NCBI RefSeq assembly: GCF_029893365.1
Contig: NZ_JARXUZ010000001.1
Span: forward strand, 1,488,001 to 1,552,000
DNA length: 64,000 bases
Direction of reading: 5' to 3'
Source of the DNA: Cryobacterium sp. CG_9.6
GTDB taxonomy: Bacteria; Actinomycetota; Actinomycetes; Actinomycetales; Microbacteriaceae
Shown: piece by piece, positions 8,497 to 18,072 of the stretch
Layout: every line of letters begins with the position of its first letter
How positions within the stretch are numbered: the stretch's first letter is position 1
Notes under the pieces: generated by a model
What the model was told of the DNA's origin: nothing
Database searches by the model: none
The model's input: only the letters and a program-made list of their open reading frames with translations
Program-made: the position numbers and the translations under genes

Positions 8497-9627
8497 ATGG
8501 CATCAGCAGCAGATCGCGAAAAAGCCCTAGAGACAGCCCTCGCCCAGATCGACCGTCAGTTCGGTAAGGGTTCCGTCATGCGTTTGGGTAGTGACGAACG
8601 CGCACCCGTTGAGACCATCTCGACCGGTTCGATTGCGCTTGACGTTGCGCTGGGTATAGGTGGACTGCCCCGTGGTCGCATCGTGGAAATCTATGGGCCA
8701 GAGTCTTCGGGTAAGACCACCCTCACCCTGCACGCCATCGCAAATGCTCAGAAGAACGGCGGCATTGCAGCCTTCATCGATGCCGAGCACGCCCTCGACC
8801 CGGAATACGCGAAAAAGCTTGGCGTTGACATTGATGCTCTGCTGGTATCCCAGCCCGACACGGGTGAGCAGGCACTCGAGATCGCCGACATGCTCGTGCG
8901 AAGCGGATCCATCGATCTCATCGTTGTTGACTCCGTGGCTGCGCTGGTCCCACGTGCTGAAATTGAGGGCGAGATGGGTGACTCCCACGTGGGACTCCAG
9001 GCCCGTCTCATGTCACAGGCCCTCCGTAAGCTCACGGGTGGACTCAGCCAAACCAACACCACCATGATCTTCATTAACCAGCTGCGCGAAAAGATCGGTG
9101 TGTTCTTCGGTAGCCCCGAAACCACGTCCGGTGGAAAGGCGCTCAAGTTCTACGCGTCCGTTCGTCTCGACATCCGTCGGATCGAAACCCTCAAGGACGG
9201 CACCGACGCCATCGGTAACCGCACCCGCGTGAAGGTCGTCAAGAACAAGATGGCACCGCCCTTTAAGCAGGCCGAGTTCGACATTATGTACGGCATTGGA
9301 ATTTCGCGCGAAGGAAGCCTCATCGACTTTGGTGTCGACCAGGGCATCGTGAAGAAGTCCGGTGCGTGGTACACCTATGACGGCGACCAGCTTGGCCAGG
9401 GAAAAGAGAATTCCCGTAACTTCCTGCTGCGCAATCCCGACATGGCCAACGAGATTGAGCGCAAGATTTTGAACAAGCTCGGCGTGGGTGCAGAGGGCAT
9501 CGCGTTTAAGGCTGCTGAGAAGGCTGCTGCCGATGCCGCCGAGGCCATTGAGAAGAAGAAGGCCGAAGAGTCTGGGATCGTTGCACCGCCCGTAGCGGTC
9601 AAGGCCAACGCTCGCAAGAGCGCCTAG
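8497..9627 (+). CDS. recA: Recombinase RecA
   Basis: A 376-residue RecA, the strand-exchange ATPase and LexA co-protease. Walker [10 protein letters not shown] is at residues 67-75, Walker B-like [12 protein letters not shown] near 150, and the L1/L2 DNA loops are present ([43 protein letters not shown]). The start is ATG 8497 ([15 protein letters not shown]), with GGAG six bases upstream; an in-frame extension back to 8413 is possible but not RecA-like. There is no intein, unlike M. tuberculosis RecA. The tail is alanine/lysine rich. recX follows by 45 bases, so the two are co-transcribed. Confidence 0.98.
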   Translation: MASAADREKALETALAQIDRQFGKGSVMRLGSDERAPVETISTGSIALDVALGIGGLPRGRIVEIYGPESSGKTTLTLHAIANAQKNGGIAAFIDAEHALDPEYAKKLGVDIDALLVSQPDTGEQALEIADMLVRSGSIDLIVVDSVAALVPRAEIEGEMGDSHVGLQARLMSQALRKLTGGLSQTNTTMIFINQLREKIGVFFGSPETTSGGKALKFYASVRLDIRRIETLKDGTDAIGNRTRVKVVKNKMAPPFKQAEFDIMYGIGISREGSLIDFGVDQGIVKKSGAWYTYDGDQLGQGKENSRNFLLRNPDMANEIERKILNKLGVGAEGIAFKAAEKAAADAAEAIEKKKAEESGIVAPPVAVKANARKSA

Positions 9628-9672
9628 GTTTCCGTGTCACCCTCCACACACGACGAAAGATAGGTCACGGGA

Positions 9673-10491
9673 ATGGTTCACTTCGAGCCCGCCGACGAGG
9701 CAGCCACATCAGACACGGAAGCCGTGGCCCCCGTGACCTATCTTCCCGGAGCAGCACCGGGCATGAAACGTCGATCGCCCCTTGACTCACGTACCTCCGG
9801 GGGAGAACCACGTGAGAAAACCGTGTTTGAGCGCACATCGCCCGCTCCGGTTGACATCGGGAGCACGCGCGAAGAGCCGAATCCGTGGGCAGCACCGAAC
9901 CAGCGGGATGCGGCCTCGGATGACTTTGAAGCCGATTCTGTGGCTGATTCTGCCGAGCCCACGGCAGAGGAGGCTCAGGCGTCCGAACAGGCAGCACTCG
10001 CAGAAATGTTGGAGCACGCAGAGGCCATGTTGCTGCACCGACTGCGCGCACGCTCTTTGTCGCTCGTGGAGGCCTTTTCCGCGCTGAAGGAAACCGATCT
10101 GAACGATGGGGAAGCGCACGATCTCATCGCACGCTTTGTCGAACTCGGATATCTCGACGACGTCAAACTCGCCGACCAGATCATTCACACCCACCATGAG
10201 CGCAAGGGTCAGGGGCGCGCAGGCGTCGAAACCGAAATGCGTCGTCGCAAGCTCGACCCCAGCGTCATGCTCGACAAGCTCGAAGAGCTCCCCGACGATG
10301 AGCAGGAGCGAGCGAACGAGGAAGCCATCAAGCGCATCCAGCAACTCAGTCGCTTTGACAATCAGACGATTGATCGTCGTCTCACCGCGTTTCTGCAGCG
10401 CAAGGGGTACAACTTTGGAGTCGTTCGTGAGGCCGTCAAGGCTGCCATGGACTCGCGTGGTGGCGGGTCCTCCGGGGTTCGGTTTCGCTGA
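9673..10491 (+). CDS. recX: Regulatory protein RecX
   Basis: A 272-residue RecX, which binds RecA filaments and limits their activity. The conserved three-helix modules occupy about residues 110-265 (LHRLRARSLSLVEAFSAL; VELGYLDDVKLADQIIHTHHERKGQGRAGVETEMRRR; RFDNQTIDRRLTAFLQRKGYNFGVVREAV). The N-terminal 105 residues are acidic, Pro/Ala/Ser-rich and probably disordered, making the protein about 100 residues longer than the family norm. The ATG at 9673 is used here; a shorter start inside the low-complexity part cannot be excluded. It sits directly behind recA. Confidence 0.93.
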   Translation: MVHFEPADEAATSDTEAVAPVTYLPGAAPGMKRRSPLDSRTSGGEPREKTVFERTSPAPVDIGSTREEPNPWAAPNQRDAASDDFEADSVADSAEPTAEEAQASEQAALAEMLEHAEAMLLHRLRARSLSLVEAFSALKETDLNDGEAHDLIARFVELGYLDDVKLADQIIHTHHERKGQGRAGVETEMRRRKLDPSVMLDKLEELPDDEQERANEEAIKRIQQLSRFDNQTIDRRLTAFLQRKGYNFGVVREAVKAAMDSRGGGSSGVRFR

Positions 10492-10565
10492 GGAGCGGCT
10501 TTGTGCGGCGCAGGCAGCTTCGCTCTGGACGAGTTCACACATTGCTCGCGTAAACTGTAAACACT

Positions 10566-12194
10566 ATGAGTATTGCCACCGCACCTGATCTCACCCGCCG
10601 CACCGTGATCACCCCGTCGTCGGCAGCGGTCGATGACGATGGGCACGCGCGCACGTACGAGGTGCGCACGTTCGGTTGCCAGATGAACGTGCACGACTCC
10701 GAGCGCCTGAGCGGATCACTGGAGGCGGCCGGTTATGTGTCCGCCAACGGCGCCGAAGCAGATGTCGTGGTGATCAACACCTGTGCCGTTCGTGAGAACG
10801 CCGACAACAAGCTCTACGGCAATCTGGGCTACCTCGCATCGGTGAAGCGTCGCCATCCCGGCATGCAGATCGCCGTTGGTGGGTGCCTCGCTCAGAAAGA
10901 CAAGAACACGATCCTCGACAAAGCCCCGTGGGTTGACGTGGTTTTCGGTACCCACAACATGGGTGCTCTTCCCAGCCTGCTGGAGCGCTCCCGCCATAAC
11001 GGCGAGGCACAGCTCGAGATTCTCGAGTCCCTTGAGACCTTCCCCTCGACGCTCCCCACCAAGCGGGACTCCAGCTACAGCGGTTGGGTATCCATCTCCG
11101 TGGGCTGCAACAACACCTGCACCTTCTGCATCGTTCCGGCCCTCCGTGGCAAGGAGAAGGACCGTCGCCCGGGCGAGATCCTCGCCGAGATTCAGGCACT
11201 GGTTGATGACGGTGCCATTGAGGTCACGCTTCTCGGGCAGAACGTCAACTCTTACGGAGTGGAATTCGGCGACCGGTTGGCGTTTGGCAAGCTGCTCCGC
11301 GCGGCCGGCAGGATCGAGGGGCTGGAGCGCATCCGCTTCACCAGCCCGCACCCGGCCGCTTTCAGCGACGACGTTATCGATGCGATGGCTGAGACCCCCG
11401 CCGTCATGCCGCAGCTGCACATGCCACTGCAGTCCGGCTCGGATCGAGTGCTGAAGGCCATGCGCCGGTCGTACCGTTCCACCAAGTTCCTCGGAATCCT
11501 GGAACGCGTGCGCGCGCAGATGCCCAACGCTGCCATCAGCACCGACATCATCGTGGGCTTCCCCGGTGAGACCGAAGAAGACTTTCAGGAGACGCTGCGA
11601 GTAGTCGAAGAGGCCCGGTTCGCGACGGCCTTCACCTTCCAATACTCGATTCGCCCCGGAACACCCGCAGCCACCATGGCCGATCAGGTGCCCAAGGAGG
11701 TCGTGCAGGAGCGCTATGAGCGTCTGGCCGAGCTGCAGAATCGCATTGCGTGGGAAGAAAATATCGCCCTGATCGGCACCGAGGTCGAGCTGCTCGTGGC
11801 GAATGGTGAGGGTCGCAAAGACTCCGACACCCACCGCATGAGCGGACGCGCGCCCGACAGTCGTCTCGTGCACTTCGACGTACCTGCCGGTTCCTCTCGC
11901 CCCCGCCCGGGCGACATGGTGACCGTCGTTATTACGGAAGCCGCCCCCTTCCATCTCATCGCCGACTCCACCGATCAGGCACCCCTGCGCATCCGGGCGA
12001 CCCGGGCCGGCGACGCCTGGGACCGCGGCGAGGCCGAGTCGTGCGGTGTTCCCGCGCACGCTCCGGCGCCCGCCGGGGCCGTCTGGCTGCCGACCCTGCG
12101 GGTGCGTGACGCCAGCGAGGACACCGCCGCCTCGACCGTCCCGACCGGCTCGTCCACCGTTCCCATTTACGACGTCAATGACGGGCAGCGCTAG
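10566..12194 (+). CDS. miaB: tRNA-2-methylthio-N6-dimethylallyladenosine synthase
   Basis: A 542-residue radical-SAM methylthiotransferase modifying A37 of tRNAs that read UNN codons. N-terminal MTTase domain: [15 protein letters not shown] and [16 protein letters not shown], with three cluster-binding cysteines (FGCQMN, NTCAV, VGGCLAQ). The radical SAM site is [11 protein letters not shown] (CxxxCxxC) near residue 180. The TRAM domain is near 390-470 ([37 protein letters not shown]). A C-terminal extension of about 50 residues is Ala/Pro-rich. A TAAACT box (10551-10556) lies nine bases before the ATG. miaA follows immediately and supplies the isopentenyl substrate. Confidence 0.96.
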   Translation: MSIATAPDLTRRTVITPSSAAVDDDGHARTYEVRTFGCQMNVHDSERLSGSLEAAGYVSANGAEADVVVINTCAVRENADNKLYGNLGYLASVKRRHPGMQIAVGGCLAQKDKNTILDKAPWVDVVFGTHNMGALPSLLERSRHNGEAQLEILESLETFPSTLPTKRDSSYSGWVSISVGCNNTCTFCIVPALRGKEKDRRPGEILAEIQALVDDGAIEVTLLGQNVNSYGVEFGDRLAFGKLLRAAGRIEGLERIRFTSPHPAAFSDDVIDAMAETPAVMPQLHMPLQSGSDRVLKAMRRSYRSTKFLGILERVRAQMPNAAISTDIIVGFPGETEEDFQETLRVVEEARFATAFTFQYSIRPGTPAATMADQVPKEVVQERYERLAELQNRIAWEENIALIGTEVELLVANGEGRKDSDTHRMSGRAPDSRLVHFDVPAGSSRPRPGDMVTVVITEAAPFHLIADSTDQAPLRIRATRAGDAWDRGEAESCGVPAHAPAPAGAVWLPTLRVRDASEDTAASTVPTGSSTVPIYDVNDGQR

Positions 12195-12228
12195 CTCTTT
12201 CCCCGTCACGGGTGGCACCTCCACCGCG

Positions 12229-13233
12229 ATGATCGTCATTGTCGGCTCGACGGGGACGGGAAAATCGGCGCTCTCTCTGGATATCGCCGAGCATTTGGGC
12301 GCACACGGTCAGCCGTGTGAGATCGTCAACGCCGACGCGATGCAGCTCTATCGCGGAATGAATGTGGGAACGGCCAAGCTGCCGGTTGCCGAGCGCCGAG
12401 GTGTCCCGCACCACATGCTCGATGTTCTTGACGTCACTGCCGAAGCCACCGTGTCGAACTACCAACGCGATGCCCGGGCTGTCATTACGGGCATTGTGGA
12501 GCGCGGAGCGATGCCCATTCTGGTGGGCGGGTCGGGACTCTACGTGTCCTCCGTCATTTACGATTTTCGCTTTCCGGGGACGGATCCCGCCCTGCGCGCT
12601 CGGTTGGAAGCAGAACTGACCGAGACGGGACCGGGCAGCATGTATGCCCGCCTCAAGCTCGTTGACCCAGAGGCGGCGCTCCGCATCGGCTCGAGCAATG
12701 GTCGTCGGCTGGTGCGAGCACTGGAGGTCGTTGAGCTCACCGGTGCCCCGCACACGGCAGTTCTGCCAGCGGATCCGGTCTATTGGCGACCCACCGTCAC
12801 GCTGGGTCTTCGGGTGGCACGAGAGGTGCTGACACCGAGACTGGACGCCCGCGTAGAGGCAATGTGGGCGGAGGGCATTGTCGCGGAGGCGGAGGGACTG
12901 CGTGCCCAGGGCCTGGAGCAGGGGATCACGGCCAGTCGCGCTATCGGCTACGCGCAGGCGCTCGGCGAACTGCACGGCACGCTCACGCGCGCTGAGGCGA
13001 TCGAGAGTACCCAGCAGCTCACCCGCCGCTATGCCAGGCGACAGGTGAGTTGGTTCAAGCGTTACCCCACGGCGTGGATTGAGGCGGATGCCCCCAACCG
13101 GCTTGAGCAGGCCGTCGACTACATTCAGCGCGGCGAGACCAACCCCGCACCCACCGACACCGCACCGTCAGACACCGGGGTGAGCGGCCCTGGGCGGGCA
13201 ACGGACCAGATCGTCGCGGTGCCGTTCGCCTAA
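12229..13233 (+). CDS. miaA: tRNA dimethylallyltransferase
   Basis: MiaA transfers the dimethylallyl group from DMAPP to A37, the step before MiaB. The P-loop is [15 protein letters not shown] at the N terminus, followed by [18 protein letters not shown] and the catalytic segment [25 protein letters not shown] near the C terminus is also family-typical. The ATG at 12229 gives the usual [13 protein letters not shown] start (334 residues); an in-frame ATG at 12178 inside the miaB end would add 17 residues and has no visible ribosome site. The last 40 residues are a Pro/Thr-rich tail. Confidence 0.95.
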   Translation: MIVIVGSTGTGKSALSLDIAEHLGAHGQPCEIVNADAMQLYRGMNVGTAKLPVAERRGVPHHMLDVLDVTAEATVSNYQRDARAVITGIVERGAMPILVGGSGLYVSSVIYDFRFPGTDPALRARLEAELTETGPGSMYARLKLVDPEAALRIGSSNGRRLVRALEVVELTGAPHTAVLPADPVYWRPTVTLGLRVAREVLTPRLDARVEAMWAEGIVAEAEGLRAQGLEQGITASRAIGYAQALGELHGTLTRAEAIESTQQLTRRYARRQVSWFKRYPTAWIEADAPNRLEQAVDYIQRGETNPAPTDTAPSDTGVSGPGRATDQIVAVPFA

Positions 13234-13236
13234 ACT
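13231..13236 (+). promoter_or_regulatory. Candidate -10 box for leaderless dapF transcript
   Basis: TAAACT ends exactly six bases before the dapF ATG at 13243 and overlaps the miaA stop codon. The intervening gggcag is not a convincing ribosome site at that distance. Confidence 0.5.
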
Positions 13237-13242
13237 GGGCAG

Positions 13243-14124
13243 ATGGGCATCAATTTGAACTTCACCAAGGGCCACGGCACGGGCAATGACTTCGTTCTGT
13301 TTGCCGACCCCGACGGCACCATGGAGCTCAGCGCGGAGCAGATTCGCGCGGTGTGCGACCGCAAGTTCGGAGTGGGCGGCGACGGAATCATTCGTGCCGT
13401 GAAGTCCGCCAACCTCGCCGCCGGTGCCGCGGCTCTGGCCGAAGACGAACACGCTGAGTGGTTCATGGACTACTTCAATGCCGACGGTTCGGTCAGTGAG
13501 ATGTGTGGCAACGGCATCCGCGTATTCACGCGCTACCTTCTCGACAACGCTCTCACGACGCTCAACATCGGCGACACCCTGGCGATCGGCACGCGAGCCG
13601 GCGTTCGGGACGTGCAGCGCAACGCCAGCGGATACCAGGTTGACCTCGGACGTTGGCGCCTGGATGGCGGCGAGCCCCTCGTTCGCGTGAAGAACCTCTC
13701 GATTGCCCGTCCGGGCCTCGGGATCAATGTGGGTAACCCGCACGTGGTCGTGGCTCTCGCCGACGACGCCGAACTTGAAGCCGCCGACCTCACCTTCATT
13801 CCGCAACTCGACCCGGAACCGGCCGATGGTGCCAACGTAGAACTCGTGGTTCCCCACGACCCGCTGGTGATCAGCGGTGTCGGACACATCCGCATGCGCG
13901 TTCACGAGCGCGGAAGCGGAGAAACCCTCTCCTGCGGCACCGGCGCGGCCGCTGCGGCCCTGGCGACCCGCCACTGGGCAGGTGCGGGAGCGCCGAACCA
14001 GTGGCGCGTAGAGGTGCCGGGCGGCACGCTCGGGGTGCGCATGTTCCCCACCGAGGACGGCGAGCACGTATCGCTGTCGGGTCCGGCGGAACTCGTCTTC
14101 GATGGAGTGCTCGCCCTCGGCTAA
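13243..14124 (+). CDS. dapF: Diaminopimelate epimerase
   Basis: A 293-residue PLP-independent epimerase that converts LL- to meso-diaminopimelate for lysine and peptidoglycan. The two catalytic cysteines are visible: [14 protein letters not shown] near residue 88 and [12 protein letters not shown] near 228. The substrate-binding N-terminal [11 protein letters not shown] is intact. It ends just before a perfect 42-bp palindrome that separates it from a convergent methyltransferase gene. Confidence 0.96.
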   Translation: MGINLNFTKGHGTGNDFVLFADPDGTMELSAEQIRAVCDRKFGVGGDGIIRAVKSANLAAGAAALAEDEHAEWFMDYFNADGSVSEMCGNGIRVFTRYLLDNALTTLNIGDTLAIGTRAGVRDVQRNASGYQVDLGRWRLDGGEPLVRVKNLSIARPGLGINVGNPHVVVALADDAELEAADLTFIPQLDPEPADGANVELVVPHDPLVISGVGHIRMRVHERGSGETLSCGTGAAAAALATRHWAGAGAPNQWRVEVPGGTLGVRMFPTEDGEHVSLSGPAELVFDGVLALG

Positions 14125-14152
14125 GTGTCCTCGGGCGCGTCGCCGCGCCTCA

Positions 14153-14194
14153 GATCGGTGGCCGCTACGGTAATTACCGTAGCGGCCACCGATC
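14153..14194. terminator. Perfect 42-bp palindrome between convergent genes
   Basis: The 42 bases read identically on both strands (arms begin GATCGGTGGCCGCTACGGTA). It lies between the dapF stop (14124) and the stop of the minus-strand methyltransferase (14225), so it can act as a bidirectional terminator. A 42-bp relative with about 35 identical positions lies at 52342-52383, so this is also a member of a dispersed repeat family. A partial copy (accgtagcga) follows at 14195. Confidence 0.8.
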
Positions 14195-14224
14195 ACCGTA
14201 GCGACGACACCGTGAGCGGGCTTG

Positions 14225-14842
14225 TCAGGCCGTTTCGGCGCGATCCACGCGCAGTACCCGGAAGCCCTTGCTGATCGACTCCCGGGACACGGCGTACTCG
14301 TCCGTCAGTTCGGCCTCTAGCCAGCGCTGGAGCGAATCCGAGCCGAGGTTGCGCTGCACCACGAGCCAGGCATCCGAACCTGGCTCGAGACGGGGGAGCC
14401 AGGTGTGCATGAGAGAGTGCAGTTCGTCTTTGCCCACGCGAATGGGCGGGTTTGACCAAATCGTTCGAAAGCGGATGTCGTCGGGCACGTCCGCGGGTAG
14501 AACCGCGCGAATGTTGGTGAGGCCGAGCTTCTCGGCGTTCATGCGCACGAGTGCGAGTGCGCGCTCGTTCACGTCTACGGCCCAGATGGTGGCCTCGGGG
14601 GAGACGAGCGCGAGGTGGAGGGCAATCGGGCCCCAGCCGCAGCCCAGATCGAGGAAATCACCCGTCAGCGGTGGTGCGGGCGCGTACTTGATCAGCACCT
14701 CGGTACCGATGTCGATGTGTGCGGGACTGAACACATTGTTGGCCGTGGTCACCTCGTGAGTGACCCCATTGAGCTCGACCGAAATGGTGCGGGTACGAAG
14801 TTCGGTGCCGGGGGTGGAGGCGAAGTAGTGGTCGGATGACAT
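14225..14842 (-). CDS. Class I SAM-dependent methyltransferase, RsmC/RlmG-like
   Basis: A 205-residue protein with the MTS domain of small-subunit rRNA (or tRNA) guanine-N2 methyltransferases. The SAM motif I is LDLGCGWGPIALHLAL, the acidic loop is AVDVNERALALVRMNA, and the catalytic N-P-P tetrapeptide is IWSNPPIRVGK. It corresponds to the C-terminal catalytic half of RsmC; the non-catalytic N-terminal half is absent, as in most actinobacterial homologues. The exact target base cannot be told. It has its own leaderless-type promoter (AACCTA on the plus strand at 14849-14854) and is divergent from hflX. Confidence 0.85.
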   Translation of the reverse strand: MSSDHYFASTPGTELRTRTISVELNGVTHEVTTANNVFSPAHIDIGTEVLIKYAPAPPLTGDFLDLGCGWGPIALHLALVSPEATIWAVDVNERALALVRMNAEKLGLTNIRAVLPADVPDDIRFRTIWSNPPIRVGKDELHSLMHTWLPRLEPGSDAWLVVQRNLGSDSLQRWLEAELTDEYAVSRESISKGFRVLRVDRAETA

Positions 14843-14848
14843 AAATGG

Positions 14849-14876
14849 AACCTATCCGAGTTCATTGAACTAGAGT
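14849..14876. promoter_or_regulatory. Divergent leaderless-type promoters between methyltransferase and hflX
   Basis: On the minus strand TAGGTT (14854-14849) ends six bases before the methyltransferase ATG (14842). On the plus strand TAGAGT (14871-14876) ends seven bases before the hflX ATG (14884). The whole divergent region is only 41 bases, so the two promoters face each other almost back to back. Confidence 0.45.
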
Positions 14877-14883
14877 TAAAGGA

Positions 14884-16425
14884 ATGATTGATTCAATCGT
14901 GCCCCATGATGATGACGATGTAGTAGCCCGCGTTCTTGCAAGCGCTGAAACACGTGCCGCTGGCTACTCACTTTTCCGCAGCGGAACGGCGCAGGCTTTG
15001 CAAGCCGAACCGGCATCCGGCGATCAACACCGCAATGATTTTGACGGTGAACAAACACAGCGCGAGGACCGCAATGCTCTGCGGCGCGTTGGTGGCCTCT
15101 CCACCGAACTGCAAGACGTTACCGAAGTGGAGTACCGGCAGCTTCGGCTGGAGAACGTGGTGCTCGTGGGCGTCTACACCCACGGCACCGTGGACGACGC
15201 CGAGAACTCGATGCGCGAGCTGGCGGCTCTCGCCGAGACCGCTGGTGCCACCGTGCTCGATGGACTCCTCCAGCGCCGCGCCACACCAGACCCGAGTACC
15301 TACCTCGGTAAGGGAAAAGCCGAAGAGGTGGCGAGTCTCGTCAAGGCGATGGGTGCCGATACCGTGATCGCCGACACCGAGCTGGCTCCGAGCCAGCGAC
15401 GTGCCCTCGAAGATGTGGTGAAGGTGAAGGTGATTGACCGCACCGCGGTCATCCTCGATATCTTCAGCCAGCACGCAACCAGCCGGGAGGGTAAGGCTCA
15501 GGTTGAGCTCGCTCAGCTGGCCTACCTGCTTCCGCGGCTTCGTGGGTGGGGTGACTCCATGTCCCGCCAGGCCGGTGGCCAGGTCGGTGGCGCAGGAGCG
15601 GGAATGGGTTCGCGTGGACCCGGTGAGACGAAGATCGAACTCGATCGCCGTCGCATTCACACCCGCATGTCGCGTCTGCGCAAGCAGATGATCGAAATGA
15701 AGCCGGCGCGCATCGCGAAGCGGGCCAACCGCAAGCGCAACGCGGTCCCGTCCGTGGCCATCGTGGGATACACCAACGCCGGCAAGTCGAGTCTGCTCAA
15801 CCGCATCACCCGCGCCGGCGTTCTGGTGGAGAACTCCCTGTTCGCCACCCTCGACGCCACCGTGCGCAAATCCACCACCGAGGACGGCCGGCTGTACACC
15901 CTCACCGACACGGTGGGATTCGTGCGCAACCTGCCTCACCAACTGGTGGAAGCGTTTCGTTCCACGCTCGAAGAAGTTGCCGACGCGGACGTCATCGTGC
16001 ACGTTGTTGACGGGTCCCATCCCGACCCGGTGAGCCAGCTCTCAACCGTGCGTGACGTCATCTCCGAGGTGGGTGCCCGGCACATTCCGGAACTCGTGGT
16101 CTTCAACAAGAGTGACCTCATCAGCGACGACGACCGACTCGTGCTTCGTGGCCTTGAGCCGCGGGCCACCTTCGTCTCTGCGCGGAGCGGAGAAGGCATT
16201 GACACCGTTTTGGCGGCCATCTCGGCGCTGCTCCCGACCCCGCAGATTGAACTCAACCTGCTGATCCCCTACGAGCGCGGAGACCTCGTGGCCGTGCTGC
16301 ACGATCAGGGTCGCGTTGTCTCCACCGAGTACGTGGAGGCGGGAACGCTCGTGACCGCGTTCGTGACTCCCGAGATCGAACCGCAGTTCACCGCCTTTGT
16401 AGTCACCCCCGCCATTACGGGCTAG
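14884..16425 (+). CDS. hflX: GTPase HflX
   Basis: A 513-residue ribosome-associated GTPase that splits or rescues stalled ribosomes. The N-terminal HflX domain has LLQRRATPDPSTYLGKGKAEE, followed by a glycine-rich linker (RQAGGQVGGAGAGMGSRGPGETKIELDRRRI). G-domain motifs: G1 GYTNAGKSSLLN, G2 region FATLDATVRKS, G3 DTVGF, and G4 VFNKSDL. The first 60 residues vary in the family and carry an acidic stretch (HDDDDVVARVLASAE). ATG 14884 follows a TAGAGT box. It ends 100 bases from the convergent lexA. Confidence 0.96.
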   Translation: MIDSIVPHDDDDVVARVLASAETRAAGYSLFRSGTAQALQAEPASGDQHRNDFDGEQTQREDRNALRRVGGLSTELQDVTEVEYRQLRLENVVLVGVYTHGTVDDAENSMRELAALAETAGATVLDGLLQRRATPDPSTYLGKGKAEEVASLVKAMGADTVIADTELAPSQRRALEDVVKVKVIDRTAVILDIFSQHATSREGKAQVELAQLAYLLPRLRGWGDSMSRQAGGQVGGAGAGMGSRGPGETKIELDRRRIHTRMSRLRKQMIEMKPARIAKRANRKRNAVPSVAIVGYTNAGKSSLLNRITRAGVLVENSLFATLDATVRKSTTEDGRLYTLTDTVGFVRNLPHQLVEAFRSTLEEVADADVIVHVVDGSHPDPVSQLSTVRDVISEVGARHIPELVVFNKSDLISDDDRLVLRGLEPRATFVSARSGEGIDTVLAAISALLPTPQIELNLLIPYERGDLVAVLHDQGRVVSTEYVEAGTLVTAFVTPEIEPQFTAFVVTPAITG

Positions 16426-16441
16426 TCCGCTCACGCACAAA

Positions 16442-16500
16442 GCCGCCCAACCGCCGGAAGGAAAATCCGGCTGCTGGGCGGCTCTGTGTTGGGCGGCTTT
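16442..16500. terminator. Bidirectional terminator between hflX and lexA
   Basis: GCCGCCCA (16442-16449) pairs with TGGGCGGC (16475-16482), and a second TGGGCGGC copy follows (16490-16497) before TTT, so two alternative hairpins can form between the convergent genes. A run of A before the left arm on the plus strand gives U residues on the lexA side. Confidence 0.65.
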
Positions 16501-16524
16501 GTGCTGTGCGGTGGCTTTCGGTGT

Positions 16525-17229
16525 TTACACGGAGCGCAGAACGGCGACAACCTTACCGAGGATCTCAGCGAAGTCGCCCACAATTGGTTCGAAGTTCGAG
16601 TTACGCGGCAGAAGCCAGGTATGGCCATCACGCTGACGGAAAACCTTGACCGTGGCCTCGTTGTCGAGCATTGCCGCCACGATCTCACCGTTCTCCGCAG
16701 TCTTCTGCTGGCGGATGACAACCCAGTCACCGTCGCAAATGGCCGCGTCGATCATGGACTCACCAATGACCTTGAGCATGAAGAGTTCTCCCTTGCCCAC
16801 CAGTTGACGGGGGAGAGGGAAGATCTCATCAATTTGCTGCTCGGCCGTGATGGGGATTCCGGCGGCGATCCGACCAACGAGCGGCACCATGGCTGCATCG
16901 CCAATCTGAACGGGGCTCGAAAAGGTCTCACCCTCACGCACAGCAGGCGCTTCGGTGGACCGGGGGACTTCGATCAAAACCTCGAGGGCACGTGGCCGGT
17001 TAGGGTCGCGGCGTAGGTACCCGCTCAATTCGAGTTGATTGAGCTGGTGGGTGACGCTCGACAGCGAGGCCAGTCCCACCGCATCACCAATCTCGCGCAT
17101 GCTCGGCGGGTAGCCACGCTGGCTCACCGAGCGCTGGATCACGTCGAGGATGGCGAGCTGTCGCTCACTCAGGCTCTTGCGGCGTCGCGTGCCGCCCTTC
17201 TCACGGGACCCGCTGGTGTCTTTCGTCAC
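16525..17229 (-). CDS. lexA: SOS repressor LexA
   Basis: A 234-residue SOS repressor. The N-terminal winged helix is [33 protein letters not shown]... (residues 21-80) and the C-terminal S24 peptidase domain carries the autocleavage bond Ala123-Gly124 (GRIAAGIP), nucleophile Ser158 (GESMID) and Lys195 (ATVKVF). The GTG start at 17229 (VTKDTSG) has GAGGAG seven to eight bases upstream; a longer frame back to 17316 lacks LexA character. It is transcribed toward hflX and divergent from a LysM protein gene; two LexA-type palindromes lie in the shared upstream region. Confidence 0.97.
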   Translation of the reverse strand: MTKDTSGSREKGGTRRRKSLSERQLAILDVIQRSVSQRGYPPSMREIGDAVGLASLSSVTHQLNQLELSGYLRRDPNRPRALEVLIEVPRSTEAPAVREGETFSSPVQIGDAAMVPLVGRIAAGIPITAEQQIDEIFPLPRQLVGKGELFMLKVIGESMIDAAICDGDWVVIRQQKTAENGEIVAAMLDNEATVKVFRQRDGHTWLLPRNSNFEPIVGDFAEILGKVVAVLRSV

Positions 17230-17419
17230 GCTTTCGCTCCTCGAGTCGGTCCCGCAGCGGCTGCTGAGCCAAAAACGGGAATGTCGGTGGTGTCTGGTTG
17301 AGTTCGGAATGAACAATTTCCTCTATCGAAACTTTATCCAGTTCACGTGGCCAAAACAAACATCTATTCGAGGGTGTCGCGAGAATTTTTTAGAAAAAGT
17401 AGCCGCAAAGGGTTGATTG

Positions 17420-17456
17420 TTCGAATATTCGAAGTTATATTCGGAACATAGTTTCG
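17420..17456. promoter_or_regulatory. Candidate LexA (SOS) boxes between lexA and the LysM gene
   Basis: 17420-17433 is a perfect 14-bp palindrome TTCGAATATTCGAA. 17442-17456 contains, on the minus strand, CGAAACTATGTTC, which resembles the actinobacterial SOS box CGAAC-N3-TGTTCG with two or three mismatches. Both lie in the 293-base lexA/LysM divergent region, close to the LysM gene start. LexA autoregulation is universal for this family; which palindrome is used is not shown. Confidence 0.6.
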
Positions 17457-17522
17457 CATTCGGCTCTCCCGGCCGAGAGTCGAGTGCGGAACTCGCCGAA
17501 TAACATCACCCGGAGGTTCGAC

Positions 17523-17981
17523 ATGAGCACAGTAGACGTTAAGACGGTTGGAACACGCACACTGCAGTCAAGCAACGTGAACGCACGCACACCAAACGCA
17601 AGAACCATAGACCCGAGGGCCGCAGCTGGCAATGATGCCCGAGCCGTTCACACCAGATTGCGCCTCACGCGCCGGGGGCGACTGACACTCACGACCCTTG
17701 CGGCCACCCCGCTAGTCATCGTGGCCATCACGGTGGCACTGAGTGGTGGCATGGCGGAGGCCGCGGCACCCAGCACCGCCTCGGGTACCACCCTGCACAC
17801 GGAACTCGTATCGTTCCGCTACGTGACCGTCGACGCCGGCCAGACCCTCTGGGACATAGCGCAGGCCATCGCGCCGGCCGCCGACCCTCGCGACGTCATC
17901 ATCGACATCGTGAGTCTCAACCAGCTGCAGGGCGATTCGGTTCAGCCTGGCCAGCGCCTCGCCCTTCCTGCAGGATACTGA
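17523..17981 (+). CDS. LysM-domain membrane protein, candidate SOS division inhibitor (ChiZ/DivS-like)
   Basis: A 152-residue protein with a basic, Arg/Thr-rich N terminus (1-52), one TM helix (about 55-76, TLTTLAATPLVIVAITVALS) and an extracytoplasmic LysM domain (100-149; RYVTVDAGQTLWDIAQAI ... LNQLQGDSVQPGQRL) for peptidoglycan binding. ATG 17523 has GGAGG seven bases upstream. In M. tuberculosis the LysM protein Rv2719c (ChiZ), and in C. glutamicum the adjacent DivS, sit divergent from lexA and halt division in the SOS response; YneA does the same in Bacillus. Position, size and layout match, so the role is a good inference but not shown. Confidence 0.8.
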   Translation: MSTVDVKTVGTRTLQSSNVNARTPNARTIDPRAAAGNDARAVHTRLRLTRRGRLTLTTLAATPLVIVAITVALSGGMAEAAAPSTASGTTLHTELVSFRYVTVDAGQTLWDIAQAIAPAADPRDVIIDIVSLNQLQGDSVQPGQRLALPAGY

Positions 17982-18060
17982 TCGGGCCAACCCGGCGCCC
18001 GCCTGCGCACCCGGTGCAGCACGTGAGATGCCCGGTTGGGGTTGTGACCCGTCCCCGCCG

Positions 18061-18066
18061 TACCAT
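18061..18066 (+). promoter_or_regulatory. Candidate -10 box for leaderless hisC transcript
   Basis: TACCAT ends exactly six bases before the GTG at 18073. This supports the GTG rather than the upstream in-frame ATG at 18028 as the hisC start. Confidence 0.5.
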
Positions 18067-18072
18067 TGGTTA

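Noticed and set aside
12046..12228. N-terminal extension of MiaA
   Set aside because: It overlaps miaB and precedes the family-conserved [13 protein letters not shown] start; the residues look like a frame shadow of MiaB's tail.
10716..12239. A 507-residue minus-strand open frame opposite miaB
   Set aside because: It is antisense to a clear MiaB with all cysteines; the frame is a by-product of GC-rich third positions.
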